In this document: one piece after another, positions 16,936 to 25,858 of the stretch
Layout: every line of letters starts with the position of its first letter
Numbering within the stretch: the stretch's first letter is position 1
Assembly (NCBI RefSeq): GCF_000299035.1
Contig: NZ_JH921518.1
Span: 594,439-658,438 of the forward strand
Direction: 5' to 3'
Length of the DNA: 64,000 nucleotides
DNA from: Bacillus bingmayongensis
GTDB lineage: Bacteria; Bacillota; Bacilli; Bacillales; Bacillaceae_G
Position numbers and translations under genes: made by a program
The notes under the pieces: model-generated
What the model saw: only the letters and a program-made list of their open reading frames with translations
The model's database searches: none
Told to the model about the DNA's origin: nothing

Positions 16936-17089
16936 TAAAAAAATCTTTTCCATTTCGAAAAGACTGTTCGGTAATATATTTACCTTATCTTTCAAAATGG
17001 ATGCCATTTTGCTGGACTTAGCACCTTGCTTCTATAAGCAGGTTGCTGAGCTTCGTAGGGCCAGTTCCCTCCGCTTCTCTTGATAAGCT
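16936..17089 (-). promoter_or_regulatory. SAM-I (S-box) riboswitch with terminator, sulfate-assimilation operon
   Basis: Minus strand: CTTATCAAGAG, GGAGGGAACTGGCCCTACGA, CTCAGCAACC, AAGGTGCTAAGTCCAGCA, then GATAAG, a textbook SAM-I aptamer. It is followed by AGTCTTTTCGAAATGGAAAAGATTTTTTT (terminator, 16936-16965). A TTGAAA/TAAAAT promoter with about 16-base spacing lies just upstream (17097-17125 region). High SAM should switch off the operon. Confidence 0.94.
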
Positions 17090-17166
17090 TTGTATTTGTA
17101 TTTTATCATAATTCTGATTTTTTTCAATCCTAGTTTTCCGATATATTTTATATTTTTTATTTTTTT

Positions 17167-17199
17167 AAAAGGAGTTGCTCCATTTGAACAACTCCTTTT
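17167..17199 (-). terminator. Intrinsic terminator of lysA
   Basis: AAAAGGAGTTGTTC / GAGCAACTCCTTTT stem directly after the lysA stop codon on the minus strand. Confidence 0.85.
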
Positions 17200-17203
17200 A
17201 GCA

Positions 17204-18520
17204 TTATACAAGCTCTTTTATACGTATGCGATCGTTCCCAATTATGTTTTCATATGTTTCTCGTTCAACAACCACTTGTGATGTTCCACCTTTTGCAAAT
17301 ACTACAGCCGGTCTGCGAATACGATTGTAATTATTCGCCATAGAATATCCATATGCTCCGGTACAAGAGATCGCTAACAAATCTGCTGAAGCAACTTGCG
17401 GCAGTTTTATATCCCAAATAAGCATATCCCCACTCTCACAACACTTTCCAGCAATCGAAACAACTTCTTCAGCCTCTTCTTTTCCTCGATTTGCTAACAT
17501 TGCCTCATAACGCGCTCCATATAAAGCTGGTCTTAAATTATCTGTCATTCCCCCATCGACTGACACATATTTACGAATACCCGGAATATCTTTTACAGCT
17601 CCCACTGTATAAATTGTTGTTCCTGCATCCCCAACAATACTACGCCCTGGTTCAATCCATATTTCTGGAAGAGGATAATTATTTCGTGTAAATTGGTCTC
17701 TCACTGCCTCGGTTACAGCATGCACATATGTTTCAAGTGTAAGTGGTGTATCTGCTTCCGTATAGCGAATTCCAAAACCTCCGCCGACGTTTAACACTGT
17801 TACAACATAACCAGTCTGTTCTCTTATCTCTTCTAAAAAGTTATGCAATACTTCGATCGCCCGAACAAATCCTGCTGTTTCAAAAATTTGTGATCCAATA
17901 TGTGAATGAATACCTAACACATTATAATTTGATTTCTCTAACGCTATTTGAATCGCCTGCATTGCCTGGCCGGTAGAAACTCCAAAACCGAATTTCGAAT
18001 CATCTTGCCCTGTTGTAATATATTCATGTGTATGCGCTTCTACTCCAGGTGTAACTCGGATTAATATATTTACAATTTTTCCATACTGCTGTGCTAAGTC
18101 ATGTAATATTTCCATTTCAAAGAAATTATCTACCACAAAGCAGCCAATATCTGCTTGCAGCGCCATTATAATCTCTTCTTCCGTTTTATTATTACCATGA
18201 AAATGAATGCGTGATGCAGGAAAACCAGCTTGCAAAGCAGTGTACAATTCGCCTCCAGAAACAACATCTAAAGACATATTTTCTTCACGAGCTACTCGGC
18301 ACATCTCCATGCACAAGAACGCTTTACTTGCATACGCTACTTGGTAAGAGAACCCACTTTCCTGGAAAGCACGATGAAATGCGCGACATTTCTCCCGAAT
18401 AGAAGCTTCATCGTATACGTAAAGTGGTGTTCCATATTGTTTAGCTAGCTGCGTTGTATCGCAGCCTCCAATTTCTAAGTGTCCTTGCTCATTGATTCGG
18501 CTTGTGCCGTGTAAATACAT
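17204..18520 (-). CDS. lysA: Diaminopimelate decarboxylase
   Basis: A 438-residue PLP enzyme that makes lysine from meso-diaminopimelate. The PLP lysine is in VAYASKAFLC, with the group-IV decarboxylase motifs HGNNKTEEE, GGGFGIRY, EPGRSIVGDAG and the C-terminal CCESGDM and TGAYGYSMANNYN. The ATG at 18520 (MYLHGTSRIN) follows GGGAGGAATTC; an upstream in-frame ATG lacks a site. It is a single gene controlled by a lysine riboswitch. Confidence 0.95.
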   Translation of the reverse strand: MYLHGTSRINEQGHLEIGGCDTTQLAKQYGTPLYVYDEASIREKCRAFHRAFQESGFSYQVAYASKAFLCMEMCRVAREENMSLDVVSGGELYTALQAGFPASRIHFHGNNKTEEEIIMALQADIGCFVVDNFFEMEILHDLAQQYGKIVNILIRVTPGVEAHTHEYITTGQDDSKFGFGVSTGQAMQAIQIALEKSNYNVLGIHSHIGSQIFETAGFVRAIEVLHNFLEEIREQTGYVVTVLNVGGGFGIRYTEADTPLTLETYVHAVTEAVRDQFTRNNYPLPEIWIEPGRSIVGDAGTTIYTVGAVKDIPGIRKYVSVDGGMTDNLRPALYGARYEAMLANRGKEEAEEVVSIAGKCCESGDMLIWDIKLPQVASADLLAISCTGAYGYSMANNYNRIRRPAVVFAKGGTSQVVVERETYENIIGNDRIRIKELV

Positions 18521-18598
18521 TTGAATTCCTCCCTTATTTCCTCTAAAACTCATAACCCCAATCTTCTTCTATTCATTGCAGCGCGTTTTTAGATAAAC

Positions 18599-18905
18599 AA
18601 AAAACGCGCGGAACAATGTTCACACGCGTTTCTTATTAGGAATAATGTATCATGAAAAAATAAACGAGTTGTTATCTTCTCAAATAAGAAACCGCATCAA
18701 CATCTCCAAATAGCTCTCCATAAAATAAAATCTTATGACAGTACTACATTTATTCAATGTAGTCCCAATATATGAATGACGTGGTCACTCTTATATTTCG
18801 GCAATAGTCCCTTTCAATCTATGATCACGGATTCCACTAAATCTCCCATAGCTTACTCTTTCCTATCGCGGCCTCTACCTTTGAGAGTAGATGAGGTAAG
18901 TCTAT
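18599..18905 (-). promoter_or_regulatory. Lysine riboswitch (L-box) with terminator
   Basis: On the minus strand the conserved L-box elements appear in order: AGGTAGAGGCCGCGA, AAGAGTAA, GGGAGATTTAGTGGAATCCGTGATCA, TTGAAAGGGACTATTGCCGAA. About 130 bases later comes the terminator AAACGCGTGTGAAC / GTTCCGCGCGTTTTTT (18599-18631). The element controls lysA directly downstream. Confidence 0.93.
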
Positions 18906-18935
18906 TTAATTTTCAAACATCTTATGTTGGTATTA

Positions 18936-18965
18936 ACAATACCAAACGAATAAATTATTTGTCAA
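18936..18965 (-). promoter_or_regulatory. SigA promoter of the lysine riboswitch
   Basis: TTGACA (18960-18965) and TATTGT (18936-18941) on the minus strand, 18-base spacer, about 30 bases ahead of the L-box. Confidence 0.65.
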
Positions 18966-18973
18966 ACAATTTT

Positions 18974-19369
18974 TCACATTGTTTTTTTACAATTTAATTT
19001 CGTATCATTTGGCAAGCGCTTTATATCTATTTTTTTCACAGTCCATTCTCCTTCATCATTATCAAACGTAATTTTTATTTTTTCAAATGGCGGAAGCACT
19101 TTCCCACCTATGCCTGCTTCATATTTCGTCACTTCAATTACAGCTTGAAATAAATATGTACCACTATACAATTTTTTTAAACTAACAATCTTCGGACATT
19201 CATACGGTTTTTGTTTCCCATAATGCTTCTGAATCGCTACATTTATTTGTGGAAACAAAACGGAATAAAGAGCATCTTCTAATAACGGCGCATCATATTG
19301 TGCAGTAAAAACTGTAGGAGTGGAAAAGAATAAAAAACCACTACATATGAAACAAAATAACTTTTTCAT
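18974..19369 (-). CDS. DUF3888 domain secreted protein
   Basis: A 131-residue protein starting MKKLFCFICSGFLFF, with a signal peptide cleaved after about residue 22 (VFTA). The rest fits DUF3888 (PLLEDALYSVLFPQINVAIQKHYG, then IVSLKK, EVTKYEAGIGG and IKITFDND). The second of two adjacent ATGs has the best distance from GGAGG, so the start is at 19369. The function is unknown. It is divergent from the lipoteichoic acid synthase gene. Confidence 0.75.
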   Translation of the reverse strand: MKKLFCFICSGFLFFSTPTVFTAQYDAPLLEDALYSVLFPQINVAIQKHYGKQKPYECPKIVSLKKLYSGTYLFQAVIEVTKYEAGIGGKVLPPFEKIKITFDNDEGEWTVKKIDIKRLPNDTKLNCKKTM

Positions 19370-19505
19370 CATAACCTCCGTATCAAAATGCGATATGGTT
19401 ATTGTCTCCGTTTTCTTTTTTTCTAACCAATTCTTATAAAAATCATCCACAATTCTATTTTGTTTTCGTATAATAGTACATAAAGATAAACGACTGTTCG
19501 TATAT

Positions 19506-19530
19506 ATAAAGTGAAACTTCTATCATTAGA
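19506..19530. repeat. Truncated end of a bcr1-like repeat
   Basis: ATAAAGTGAAACTTCTATCA matches the left end of the other copies, but no GCGGG-ATAAA right end follows. It is a solo end in the upstream region of ltaS. Confidence 0.4.
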
Positions 19531-19576
19531 AATACAATCACTAGAACCGTCACTTATAGTAGGAGAGGAGTATATT

Positions 19577-21463
19577 ATGCTACAACATTTGTTTCCAAAA
19601 TTACGATTTGCACTTGTTGCAGTCGTTTTATTATGGATAAAAACATATATTGTGTACAAGCTAGCCTTTGATATTAAAATTGATAGCTTCTTCGAAGAAA
19701 TGATGCTATTGTTTAATCCAATTGCTTCATTGCTTTTATTTTTTGGTCTAGCTTTATTAGCATCAAAATATCGAAATCGAATTATTATTGGAATCAGCTT
19801 TTTACTGTCATTTATTTTATTTGGAAACGCGATGTTTTATGGGTTTTATAATGACTTTGTCACATTCCCTGTTCTATTCCAAACCAATAACATGGCTGAT
19901 TTAGGAACAAGTATTAAAGAACTATTTACGTACAAAACATTACTTCTATTTGCGGATGCAATTATTCTAATGTTTATTTCACGTAAGTTCCCAAACTTTT
20001 GTGATAACACGCCACTATCTCGTTCTGAAAAACGGAGCTTTTTTGGTGGTATAACAGCTCTATTAGCATTACAAATTATTGTTTCGGTCGTTCATAAGCC
20101 ACAATTGTTTTCACGTTCTTTTGATCGTCAAACCGTTGTGAAAAATCTAGGTTTATACACGTATCATCTATTTGACATTACACTTCAATCTAAATCTTCT
20201 GCAGAGCGTGTATTCGCAAGTGGAGACGGTTTTTCTGAAATTAAGAACTACGTGAATTCAAAAGATACACAAGCTGATAAAAGCTTATTTGGAGTTGCAA
20301 AAGGAAAAAATGTCATTCTAATTTCAATGGAATCAACACAAAATTTTGTTATCAACAAAAAAATCAACGGAAAAGAAATTACTCCATTTTTAAATCAGTT
20401 TATAAAAGATAGTTATTACTTCGATAACTTTTATCATCAAACTGGACAAGGAAAAACATCCGATGCTGAATTTATTGTAGAAAATTCATTATATCCATTA
20501 GACCGTGGCTCTGTATTCTTTACACATACAAACAATGAATACACAGCAACTCCTGAGTTGTTAAAAAAATATGGATACTATTCCGCCGTCTTTCATTCGA
20601 ATGATAAAACCTTTTGGAATCGGGATATCATGTATCCAGCACTCGGATACGATCGTTACTTTAACTTAAAGGATTATATAGGAACAGAACAAATGTCTGT
20701 TGGTTGGGGGTTAAAAGATAAAGAGTTCTTTGAACAATCGATCTCAAAACTTAAATCTTTACCAAAACCGTTTTATACAAAATTTATTACATTAACAAAT
20801 CATTTCCCGTTTCTTTTAAATCCAGAAGATCAATATATTAGTGAGTATAATTCTGAGAGCGGTGTACTAAATCGTTATTTCCCAACCGTTCGTTATACAG
20901 ATGAAGCTCTTAAACTATTTATCAATCGATTAAAAGAAGAGGGTTTATACGATAATTCAGTTATTGTTATTTACGGAGATCATTACGGAATTTCTGAAAA
21001 TCATAATGCTGCTATGGCACAATTTCTCGGTAAGGAATCCATAACTCCATTTGATTCGATGCAGTTGCAACGTGTACCACTTATTATTCACGTTCCTGGT
21101 CAAGAAGGAAAAGTCATTTCAAAAGTATCTGGACAAATCGATATAAAACCAACATTACTTCATTTACTTGGTATCAAAACAAACCAATCTATTGAATTTG
21201 GTACTGATTTATTTACCAAAAATGAACAAACACTTATGATTATGCGTGATGGTAGTTTCGTAACAAACGATTATGTTTATACAAAAAATATGTGCTATAA
21301 AAAAAGCACAGGTGAACTGATTGATTCAACGATTTGCCAGCCGTATATTGAAAAAGCGAAAACAGAATTAAATTATTCTGATAAACTTATCTATGGAGAT
21401 TTATTACGATTTGATCCTAACAATAAATACAAAACGGGAACAATGATAACTAAATTTGAATAA
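19577..21463 (+). CDS. ltaS: Lipoteichoic acid synthase (LtaS family)
   Basis: A 628-residue polyglycerolphosphate synthase: five N-terminal membrane segments (about residues 10-190), then an extracellular sulfatase-like domain. The catalytic set is visible: metal ligand E252 in ISMEST, nucleophile T294 in GQGKTSDAEF, and D468/H469 in YGDHYG, spaced as in S. aureus LtaS. It transfers glycerol-phosphate from phosphatidylglycerol onto the growing lipoteichoic acid chain. The start at 19577 follows AGGAGAGGAG; the upstream ATG in frame has no site. The B. cereus group carries several paralogues, so which one this is stays open. Confidence 0.88.
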   Translation: MLQHLFPKLRFALVAVVLLWIKTYIVYKLAFDIKIDSFFEEMMLLFNPIASLLLFFGLALLASKYRNRIIIGISFLLSFILFGNAMFYGFYNDFVTFPVLFQTNNMADLGTSIKELFTYKTLLLFADAIILMFISRKFPNFCDNTPLSRSEKRSFFGGITALLALQIIVSVVHKPQLFSRSFDRQTVVKNLGLYTYHLFDITLQSKSSAERVFASGDGFSEIKNYVNSKDTQADKSLFGVAKGKNVILISMESTQNFVINKKINGKEITPFLNQFIKDSYYFDNFYHQTGQGKTSDAEFIVENSLYPLDRGSVFFTHTNNEYTATPELLKKYGYYSAVFHSNDKTFWNRDIMYPALGYDRYFNLKDYIGTEQMSVGWGLKDKEFFEQSISKLKSLPKPFYTKFITLTNHFPFLLNPEDQYISEYNSESGVLNRYFPTVRYTDEALKLFINRLKEEGLYDNSVIVIYGDHYGISENHNAAMAQFLGKESITPFDSMQLQRVPLIIHVPGQEGKVISKVSGQIDIKPTLLHLLGIKTNQSIEFGTDLFTKNEQTLMIMRDGSFVTNDYVYTKNMCYKKSTGELIDSTICQPYIEKAKTELNYSDKLIYGDLLRFDPNNKYKTGTMITKFE

Positions 21464-21467
21464 CCTT

Positions 21468-21505
21468 AAAAGCACCCTCGGATAACAATTTGAGGGTGCT
21501 TCTTT
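21468..21505 (+). terminator. Intrinsic terminator of ltaS
   Basis: AAAAGCACCCTC / GAGGGTGCTTCTTTC stem after the stop codon. Confidence 0.85.
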
Positions 21506-21564
21506 CTTAGCTAAATCTTTACCATTTCATAAACATGGTAACTTTATTATATGAATACAAATTT

Positions 21565-21889
21565 AAAAACTGACATAAAACCCAATCTTTATGTGGGAGA
21601 GCGCATCCGGCTATGCATAGAAGCGGTCAGCTCCTTTTTTAGCCCCATGCCGAATGAAAACAAAGGGAGAAAATGAGTGGAGATCTGTTTTTGTTGTCAT
21701 AGCAGTGATTTTTATATGTTAAAAATCAAAAAACTGATAGAAACCCTTTCTTTTTAGGTGGGAGAGAGTATCCGACCATGTATAGAAGCGATCAGCTCCT
21801 TTTCCTGCCCCACGCCAAGTGAAAACAAAGAGAGAAGGCGAGTGCAGGCCACCTTTTGTTATTCATAGCCGCAGCTTAGATGACGAAAA
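21565..21889 (+). repeat. Two tandem ~163-base structured elements before pssA
   Basis: Unit A (21565-21727) and unit B (21728-21889) share AAAAACTGA, GTGGGAGAG (165 bases apart), ATCCG, AUAGAAGCG, TCAGCTCCTTTT, GCCCCA, TGAAAACAAAG and GAGTG blocks but differ elsewhere. Differences preserve pairing: GTGGG pairs with CCCAT in A and CCCAC in B; GCAT/ATGC in A becomes GTAT/ATGT in B. This suggests a folded RNA rather than protein. I cannot match it to a known riboswitch class. It may belong to a bcr-type repeat family or be a cis-element of pssA, about 130 bases downstream. Confidence 0.6.
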
Positions 21890-22020
21890 ATCAAAATGGA
21901 TTTATACAGCTTCTCACTTCAAAGGTCCAATAGAAATAAAGAAGCTAAGCACTGGATAAACTATTCGTGAAATCTTTCATGAAATGGGAATTTTTTCGTA
22001 CGTGGAAAGAAATTTATGTT

Positions 22021-22794
22021 ATGATAAAAAAAGTAAACTTTCATACACTAATTAAGAATTTATTACAGAAAGCAAGGGATCAGATTTTGTATAGAGCAGC
22101 AATTCCAAACTTATTTACGCTCGGAAATTTATACAGTGGATTTTTATCAATCGGCTATGCATCTTTAGGGTATTATAAACCAGCTGCTATTTTAGTACTA
22201 ATCGGGATGATGTTAGATAGTCTTGATGGCCGGCTAGCTCGTTTATTGCGTGTTGATTCACAAATGGGGAAAGAACTTGATTCACTAGCAGATGTTGTAA
22301 CATTTGGAGCTGCGCCTGCAGTTTTAATGTACTACACTTCCTTTTCCAATTATGGAATTATCGGACTATACATAGCAGGACTATTCCCTCTGTTCGGAGC
22401 ATATCGCTTAGCGCGCTTCAATGTAACGCCTTCATCTACTTCTATGAAGTATTTCACTGGTGTTCCTATTACTGCAGCAGGAGGACTCGTTGCCTTCTTA
22501 ACACTATTTTCACATACCATTCCAAAAATTGTCCTCATTACGGTATTTGTAACGTTTGCATTTTTAATGGTAAGTCGTATTCGTATCCCAAGTTTAAAAG
22601 ATGTACCAATTCCACGATACAGTATTATTGTTACACTCTTTTTAATCGGAATTATTTATACAATGTATAAAACAAGCTTTGGCAATATTTCAGTATTTCT
22701 GTTCATTGCCATCCCACTTTATATTTTGTATATGTTATCTCAATTTATTAGGCAAAGACCTTCTCATAAAAAACGAGCAAATAAAGAAAAATAA
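22021..22794 (+). CDS. pssA: CDP-diacylglycerol--serine O-phosphatidyltransferase
   Basis: A membrane enzyme of phosphatidylethanolamine synthesis that joins serine to CDP-diacylglycerol. The CDP-alcohol phosphotransferase signature D-G-x2-A-R-x8-G-x3-D-x3-D reads as DGRLAR...GKELDSLAD near residue 75, and about seven membrane segments follow. The start is uncertain: ATG 22021 gives 257 residues, while GTG 21967 gives 275, and neither has a strong Shine-Dalgarno. B. subtilis PssA is shorter and begins near the IPNLFTLGNLYSG segment. The tandem structured element lies upstream. Confidence 0.85.
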   Translation: MIKKVNFHTLIKNLLQKARDQILYRAAIPNLFTLGNLYSGFLSIGYASLGYYKPAAILVLIGMMLDSLDGRLARLLRVDSQMGKELDSLADVVTFGAAPAVLMYYTSFSNYGIIGLYIAGLFPLFGAYRLARFNVTPSSTSMKYFTGVPITAAGGLVAFLTLFSHTIPKIVLITVFVTFAFLMVSRIRIPSLKDVPIPRYSIIVTLFLIGIIYTMYKTSFGNISVFLFIAIPLYILYMLSQFIRQRPSHKKRANKEK

Positions 22795-22795
22795 A

Positions 22796-22834
22796 GAGAC
22801 ACCTTCCAAGCCGGAAGGTGTCTCTTTATTTTGT
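22796..22834. terminator. Bidirectional terminator between pssA and the dehydrogenase gene
   Basis: AGAGACACCTTCC / GGAAGGTGTCTCT stem with T-tract on the plus strand, between convergent genes. Confidence 0.85.
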
Positions 22835-23797
22835 AACTAATTCCTTTTGATTCACAGGCGTTAATGCTTCTTTTCCTTCTAACACAGCTAAAATGTTACG
22901 TACTGCCATTTCAGCCATGGCATCACGTGTTTCAAACGTTGCATTTCCAACATGCGGAGTAAGGACAACATTTTTCAATCCCTTTAATCTCTCTGTAATT
23001 TTCGGTTCAAACTCAAATACATCAAGAGCCGCCCCTTCAATTTCATTTGTCTCTAACGCATGAGCAAGCGCTAGTTCATTCATAATTGGACCACGCGCTG
23101 CATTTACAATATATGCTGTTTTCTTCATCATTTTAAATTGTTCTTCATCAATCATATGATGGAGACTTGGATTATACGCACAGTTAATCGTAACAAAATC
23201 TGCTGTTTGTAACAGTTCTTCTAACGTTACATACGTTGCTTCCAATTCGTTTTCTGCCTCTAGCTTACGATTTGGACCTGTGTAAATAATATTCATTCCA
23301 AATGCTTTTGCACGTTTGGCAACTGCTTTTCCAATTTCCCCAAGACCGATAATTCCAATTGTCTTTCCATATACTTCTCGACCAAGGAAAAAGAGTGGTG
23401 CCCAGCCATTAAATCCCACTGTACGACATAATGTATCTCCTTCTGGAATTCGTCTTGCCGCAGCTAAAAGAAGAGCAAATGTTAATTCTGCCGTTGCTTC
23501 TGTTGAAACTTTCGGTGTATTTGTAACTGTAATTCCTTTTTCTGCTGCATACATGTAATCGATGTTATCGTAACCCGCACCATAATTAGCAATGACTTCC
23601 AAATTAGGTGCTGCATCAATTACCTCTTTTGTTACCTTTGTAGAAAGTAAGCTTAGCAGTGCGTCTTTATCCTTCACACGTTTTACTAATTCTTCGCTAC
23701 TAATTAATTCTTCTTTGTCATACATTTCTATTTCATGATTTTGTAATAACTGTAATCCGATTTTTGGAATATTTCCTGCTACTAATACTTTTGCCAT
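22826..23797 (-). CDS. D-2-hydroxyacid dehydrogenase (glyoxylate/hydroxypyruvate reductase-like)
   Basis: A 323-residue NAD(P)-dependent dehydrogenase. The nucleotide motif GIIGLGEIGKAVAKRAKAFGM, substrate-site NYGAGYDNID, the catalytic Arg in NAARGPIMNE and the His in LTPHVGNATFETR are all present. It resembles glyoxylate/gluconate 2-reductases more than SerA, as there is no ACT domain. The exact substrate cannot be told. It stands alone, convergent with pssA. Confidence 0.85.
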   Translation of the reverse strand: MAKVLVAGNIPKIGLQLLQNHEIEMYDKEELISSEELVKRVKDKDALLSLLSTKVTKEVIDAAPNLEVIANYGAGYDNIDYMYAAEKGITVTNTPKVSTEATAELTFALLLAAARRIPEGDTLCRTVGFNGWAPLFFLGREVYGKTIGIIGLGEIGKAVAKRAKAFGMNIIYTGPNRKLEAENELEATYVTLEELLQTADFVTINCAYNPSLHHMIDEEQFKMMKKTAYIVNAARGPIMNELALAHALETNEIEGAALDVFEFEPKITERLKGLKNVVLTPHVGNATFETRDAMAEMAVRNILAVLEGKEALTPVNQKELVTK

Positions 23798-23917
23798 TAC
23801 TAAGCACCTCTTCTATTAAAAAATAGGAATTTCCTTATATTATATTGTAAGAAATCTAAGTTAAAAAAGCCAAGGAATTTGATTACAGTTCTAAAAACTG
23901 ACACTTTTTCTCATAAG

Positions 23918-23946
23918 AAAAAGGGAGATGGAGATCTCCCTTTTCC
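23918..23946 (-). terminator. Intrinsic terminator of the 54-residue protein gene
   Basis: AAAGGGAGATC / GATCTCCCTTTT-type stem (minus strand AAAAGGGAGATCTCCATCTCCCTTTTTCTTAT region) directly after the stop. Confidence 0.75.
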
Positions 23947-24111
23947 TTATTGTTCTTCACTAGATTGTTTTCCAAGCTTTGCATCAATCGTTCCTTCTGC
24001 TACCGTATCACTAATTTGTTCTTGGATTACAGAGTTGACTTCCTCGTTTGTTTGAGAAGTATAACTTTGATTCGTCACTTTCATGTTCTGTTTGTTATTT
24101 TGTTTTGCCAT
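23947..24111 (-). CDS. Small hydrophilic protein, 54 residues
   Basis: Starts MAKQNNKQNMKVTNQSYTSQ and ends GKQSSEEQ. The ATG is preceded by AAAGGAGGG and the gene has its own terminator, so it is very likely real. Composition (Gln/Asn/Ser/Glu-rich, no Cys, Pro or Trp) resembles small acid-soluble spore proteins of the gamma type, but no diagnostic motif is present. Function unknown. Confidence 0.7.
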   Translation of the reverse strand: MAKQNNKQNMKVTNQSYTSQTNEEVNSVIQEQISDTVAEGTIDAKLGKQSSEEQ

Positions 24112-24180
24112 TTAAAACCCTCCTTTATCATTCTTTCTTATTTTGAACAAAAAGAAAGGTTTTCATCACAAAATCATTTT

Positions 24181-25203
24181 TCAATTTGAAACAGTTGCTG
24201 ATTCTTTTTCAAGCAGCTGCATCTTCCTCACCCGTTTTTCAAATGTAGCTACATGAGAGATACCATGATTACGTAATGTTTTCACATTTTCCTCGGCATA
24301 ATTTCCTAAATCATTTGGATAATGAGCATCTGATGAAAGAGTGATTGGTACTTTATGCTTTGCTAAAACTTGTAAATAAAGCGGACTTGGACACATTTCT
24401 CGAACAGGATAACGATAATATAACCCAGCATTTACCTCCGTTGCTGTATTTGTTTCTAGTAATACCTTAGCAATTCTTTCGTAATATGGAACCTGCACAT
24501 TTTCATCTAATCGATAATTAAACACTTTTATATTATCAAGATGAGCTACAATATCAAATACCCTGGAACGAATTGCTTTTTCGACCGTCGCAAAAAACGT
24601 ATCATATAATGCATGTAACTCATGATTTTCAAAATATTCTTTCGTATCAGGGTTATCAAATCCCCAGCCATTAATAAAATGGACAGAACCTATCACGTAA
24701 TCCCAATCTCCTAATGCCAATAAATTTTCTAGCTCTCGCTCGCCACCAATAAAATAATCAGCCTCAATTCCAAGACGCAGTACTACTCCTCGTTTTCTCC
24801 AGCGCTCCTTTGCCTCTTGGATCGCCTTTGTAAAATCGTAAATCGATGCTACCCGCACTTGATCTAACCATTCTTTCTGCAAACGCCCGAGCTTTGATTC
24901 ACTAATATCTACATATTTCTCGTAATACTCCTTTGCCTCATAAAAGCGATAGAGATGATCAACAATACCGACTTCTTTTATCCCTTTTCGCAGCGCTTCT
25001 TCTAAATAGAAATCAATCCACTCTACTGTAAATGGCCCTTCCTGCACTCTTTTTTGCAAGCGTTCTTGTGTTTTCATGAGCCATTTAATAGAATTCTTTT
25101 TCTCTTTGAGCGGTTGATAATATTCTAGCGCTTCATTTATTCTCGCCAACCACCGTATTGAATACGGGCCTTCCTCTAAATGAAGGTGATAATCCACTTT
25201 CAT
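24181..25203 (-). CDS. PHP-domain histidinol phosphatase
   Basis: A 340-residue metal-dependent phosphoesterase. PHP motifs are DYHLHLE (residues 4-10), GIVDHLYRF, GIEADYF, IGSVHF, VAHLDNIKVF and SSDAHYP. It is the last gene of the his operon, which otherwise lacks histidinol phosphatase because HisB here is only the dehydratase. Between the first two motifs is an inserted region of about 70 residues with three similar helices (GPYSIRW, NSIKWL and GPFTVEW, each followed by E-x-L), not usual for compact HisK/HisJ. The role in histidinol-phosphate hydrolysis is inferred from context. Confidence 0.83.
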   Translation of the reverse strand: MKVDYHLHLEEGPYSIRWLARINEALEYYQPLKEKKNSIKWLMKTQERLQKRVQEGPFTVEWIDFYLEEALRKGIKEVGIVDHLYRFYEAKEYYEKYVDISESKLGRLQKEWLDQVRVASIYDFTKAIQEAKERWRKRGVVLRLGIEADYFIGGERELENLLALGDWDYVIGSVHFINGWGFDNPDTKEYFENHELHALYDTFFATVEKAIRSRVFDIVAHLDNIKVFNYRLDENVQVPYYERIAKVLLETNTATEVNAGLYYRYPVREMCPSPLYLQVLAKHKVPITLSSDAHYPNDLGNYAEENVKTLRNHGISHVATFEKRVRKMQLLEKESATVSN

Positions 25204-25215
25204 AGTTTCTCCTCC

Positions 25216-25539
25216 TTATAACGTATCAATTTTTTTACGCTCTCCTATTTTTGAGAGCTTCCCTTGTCTCTCTTTCATTTCTTCTAACACATCTTCTAAT
25301 GGAATATTTTTTGCAGCCAGTAAAACAAAGCAGTGATAAATAACATCAACCATCTCTTTTATAAGTTCTTCTTTATTATCATTTTTTGCAGCGATGACGA
25401 CTTCTGTACACTCTTCCCCTATTTTTTTTAAAATCTTATCTTCACCTTTTGTAAACAAATAATTTGTATATGATTCCGAAATTGGATTTTCTTTACGCTG
25501 CCCAATAGTTTCATATAAAGACTTCAGTACATCTTCCAT
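25216..25539 (-). CDS. hisE: Phosphoribosyl-ATP pyrophosphatase
   Basis: A 107-residue MazG-like all-helical enzyme for step 2 of histidine synthesis. The metal-binding pattern [16 protein letters not shown] (E-E-x2-E) and [13 protein letters not shown] (D) is complete. The ATG at 25539 ([10 protein letters not shown]) has AGGGGG nine bases upstream; the TTG two codons earlier is too close to it. It is separate from hisI rather than fused. Confidence 0.93.
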   Translation of the reverse strand: MEDVLKSLYETIGQRKENPISESYTNYLFTKGEDKILKKIGEECTEVVIAAKNDNKEELIKEMVDVIYHCFVLLAAKNIPLEDVLEEMKERQGKLSKIGERKKIDTL

Positions 25540-25552
25540 TCTCAAGGTCCCC

Positions 25553-25858
25553 CTATATGATTTTATAATGAAAGCATGATTTCTCTCCTGTGTGACAAGC
25601 TGGTCCTACTTGCTTCACAATAATTACAATTGAATCTTGATCACAATCTAAATAAAGAGATTGAACATACTGCATGTGCCCGGACGTTTCTCCTTTATTC
25701 CATAACGCTTGCCGAGAGCGTGAATAAAACCATGTTTTTTTCGTTTCTAACGTCTTTTCATATGCTTCTTCATTCATATAAGCTAACATTAAAATTTCTT
25801 TTGTTCCTTCTTCCACCACAATAGCTGGCAACAGTCCTTTTGAAAAATCTGGCGTCAT
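25553..25858 (-). CDS. hisI: Phosphoribosyl-AMP cyclohydrolase
   Basis: A 101-residue enzyme for step 3 of histidine synthesis. Motifs [19 protein letters not shown] and DCDQDS plus [12 protein letters not shown] carry the zinc cysteines and the magnesium aspartates. The ATG overlaps the hisF stop by four bases. Confidence 0.94.
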   Translation of the reverse strand: MTPDFSKGLLPAIVVEEGTKEILMLAYMNEEAYEKTLETKKTWFYSRSRQALWNKGETSGHMQYVQSLYLDCDQDSIVIIVKQVGPACHTGEKSCFHYKII

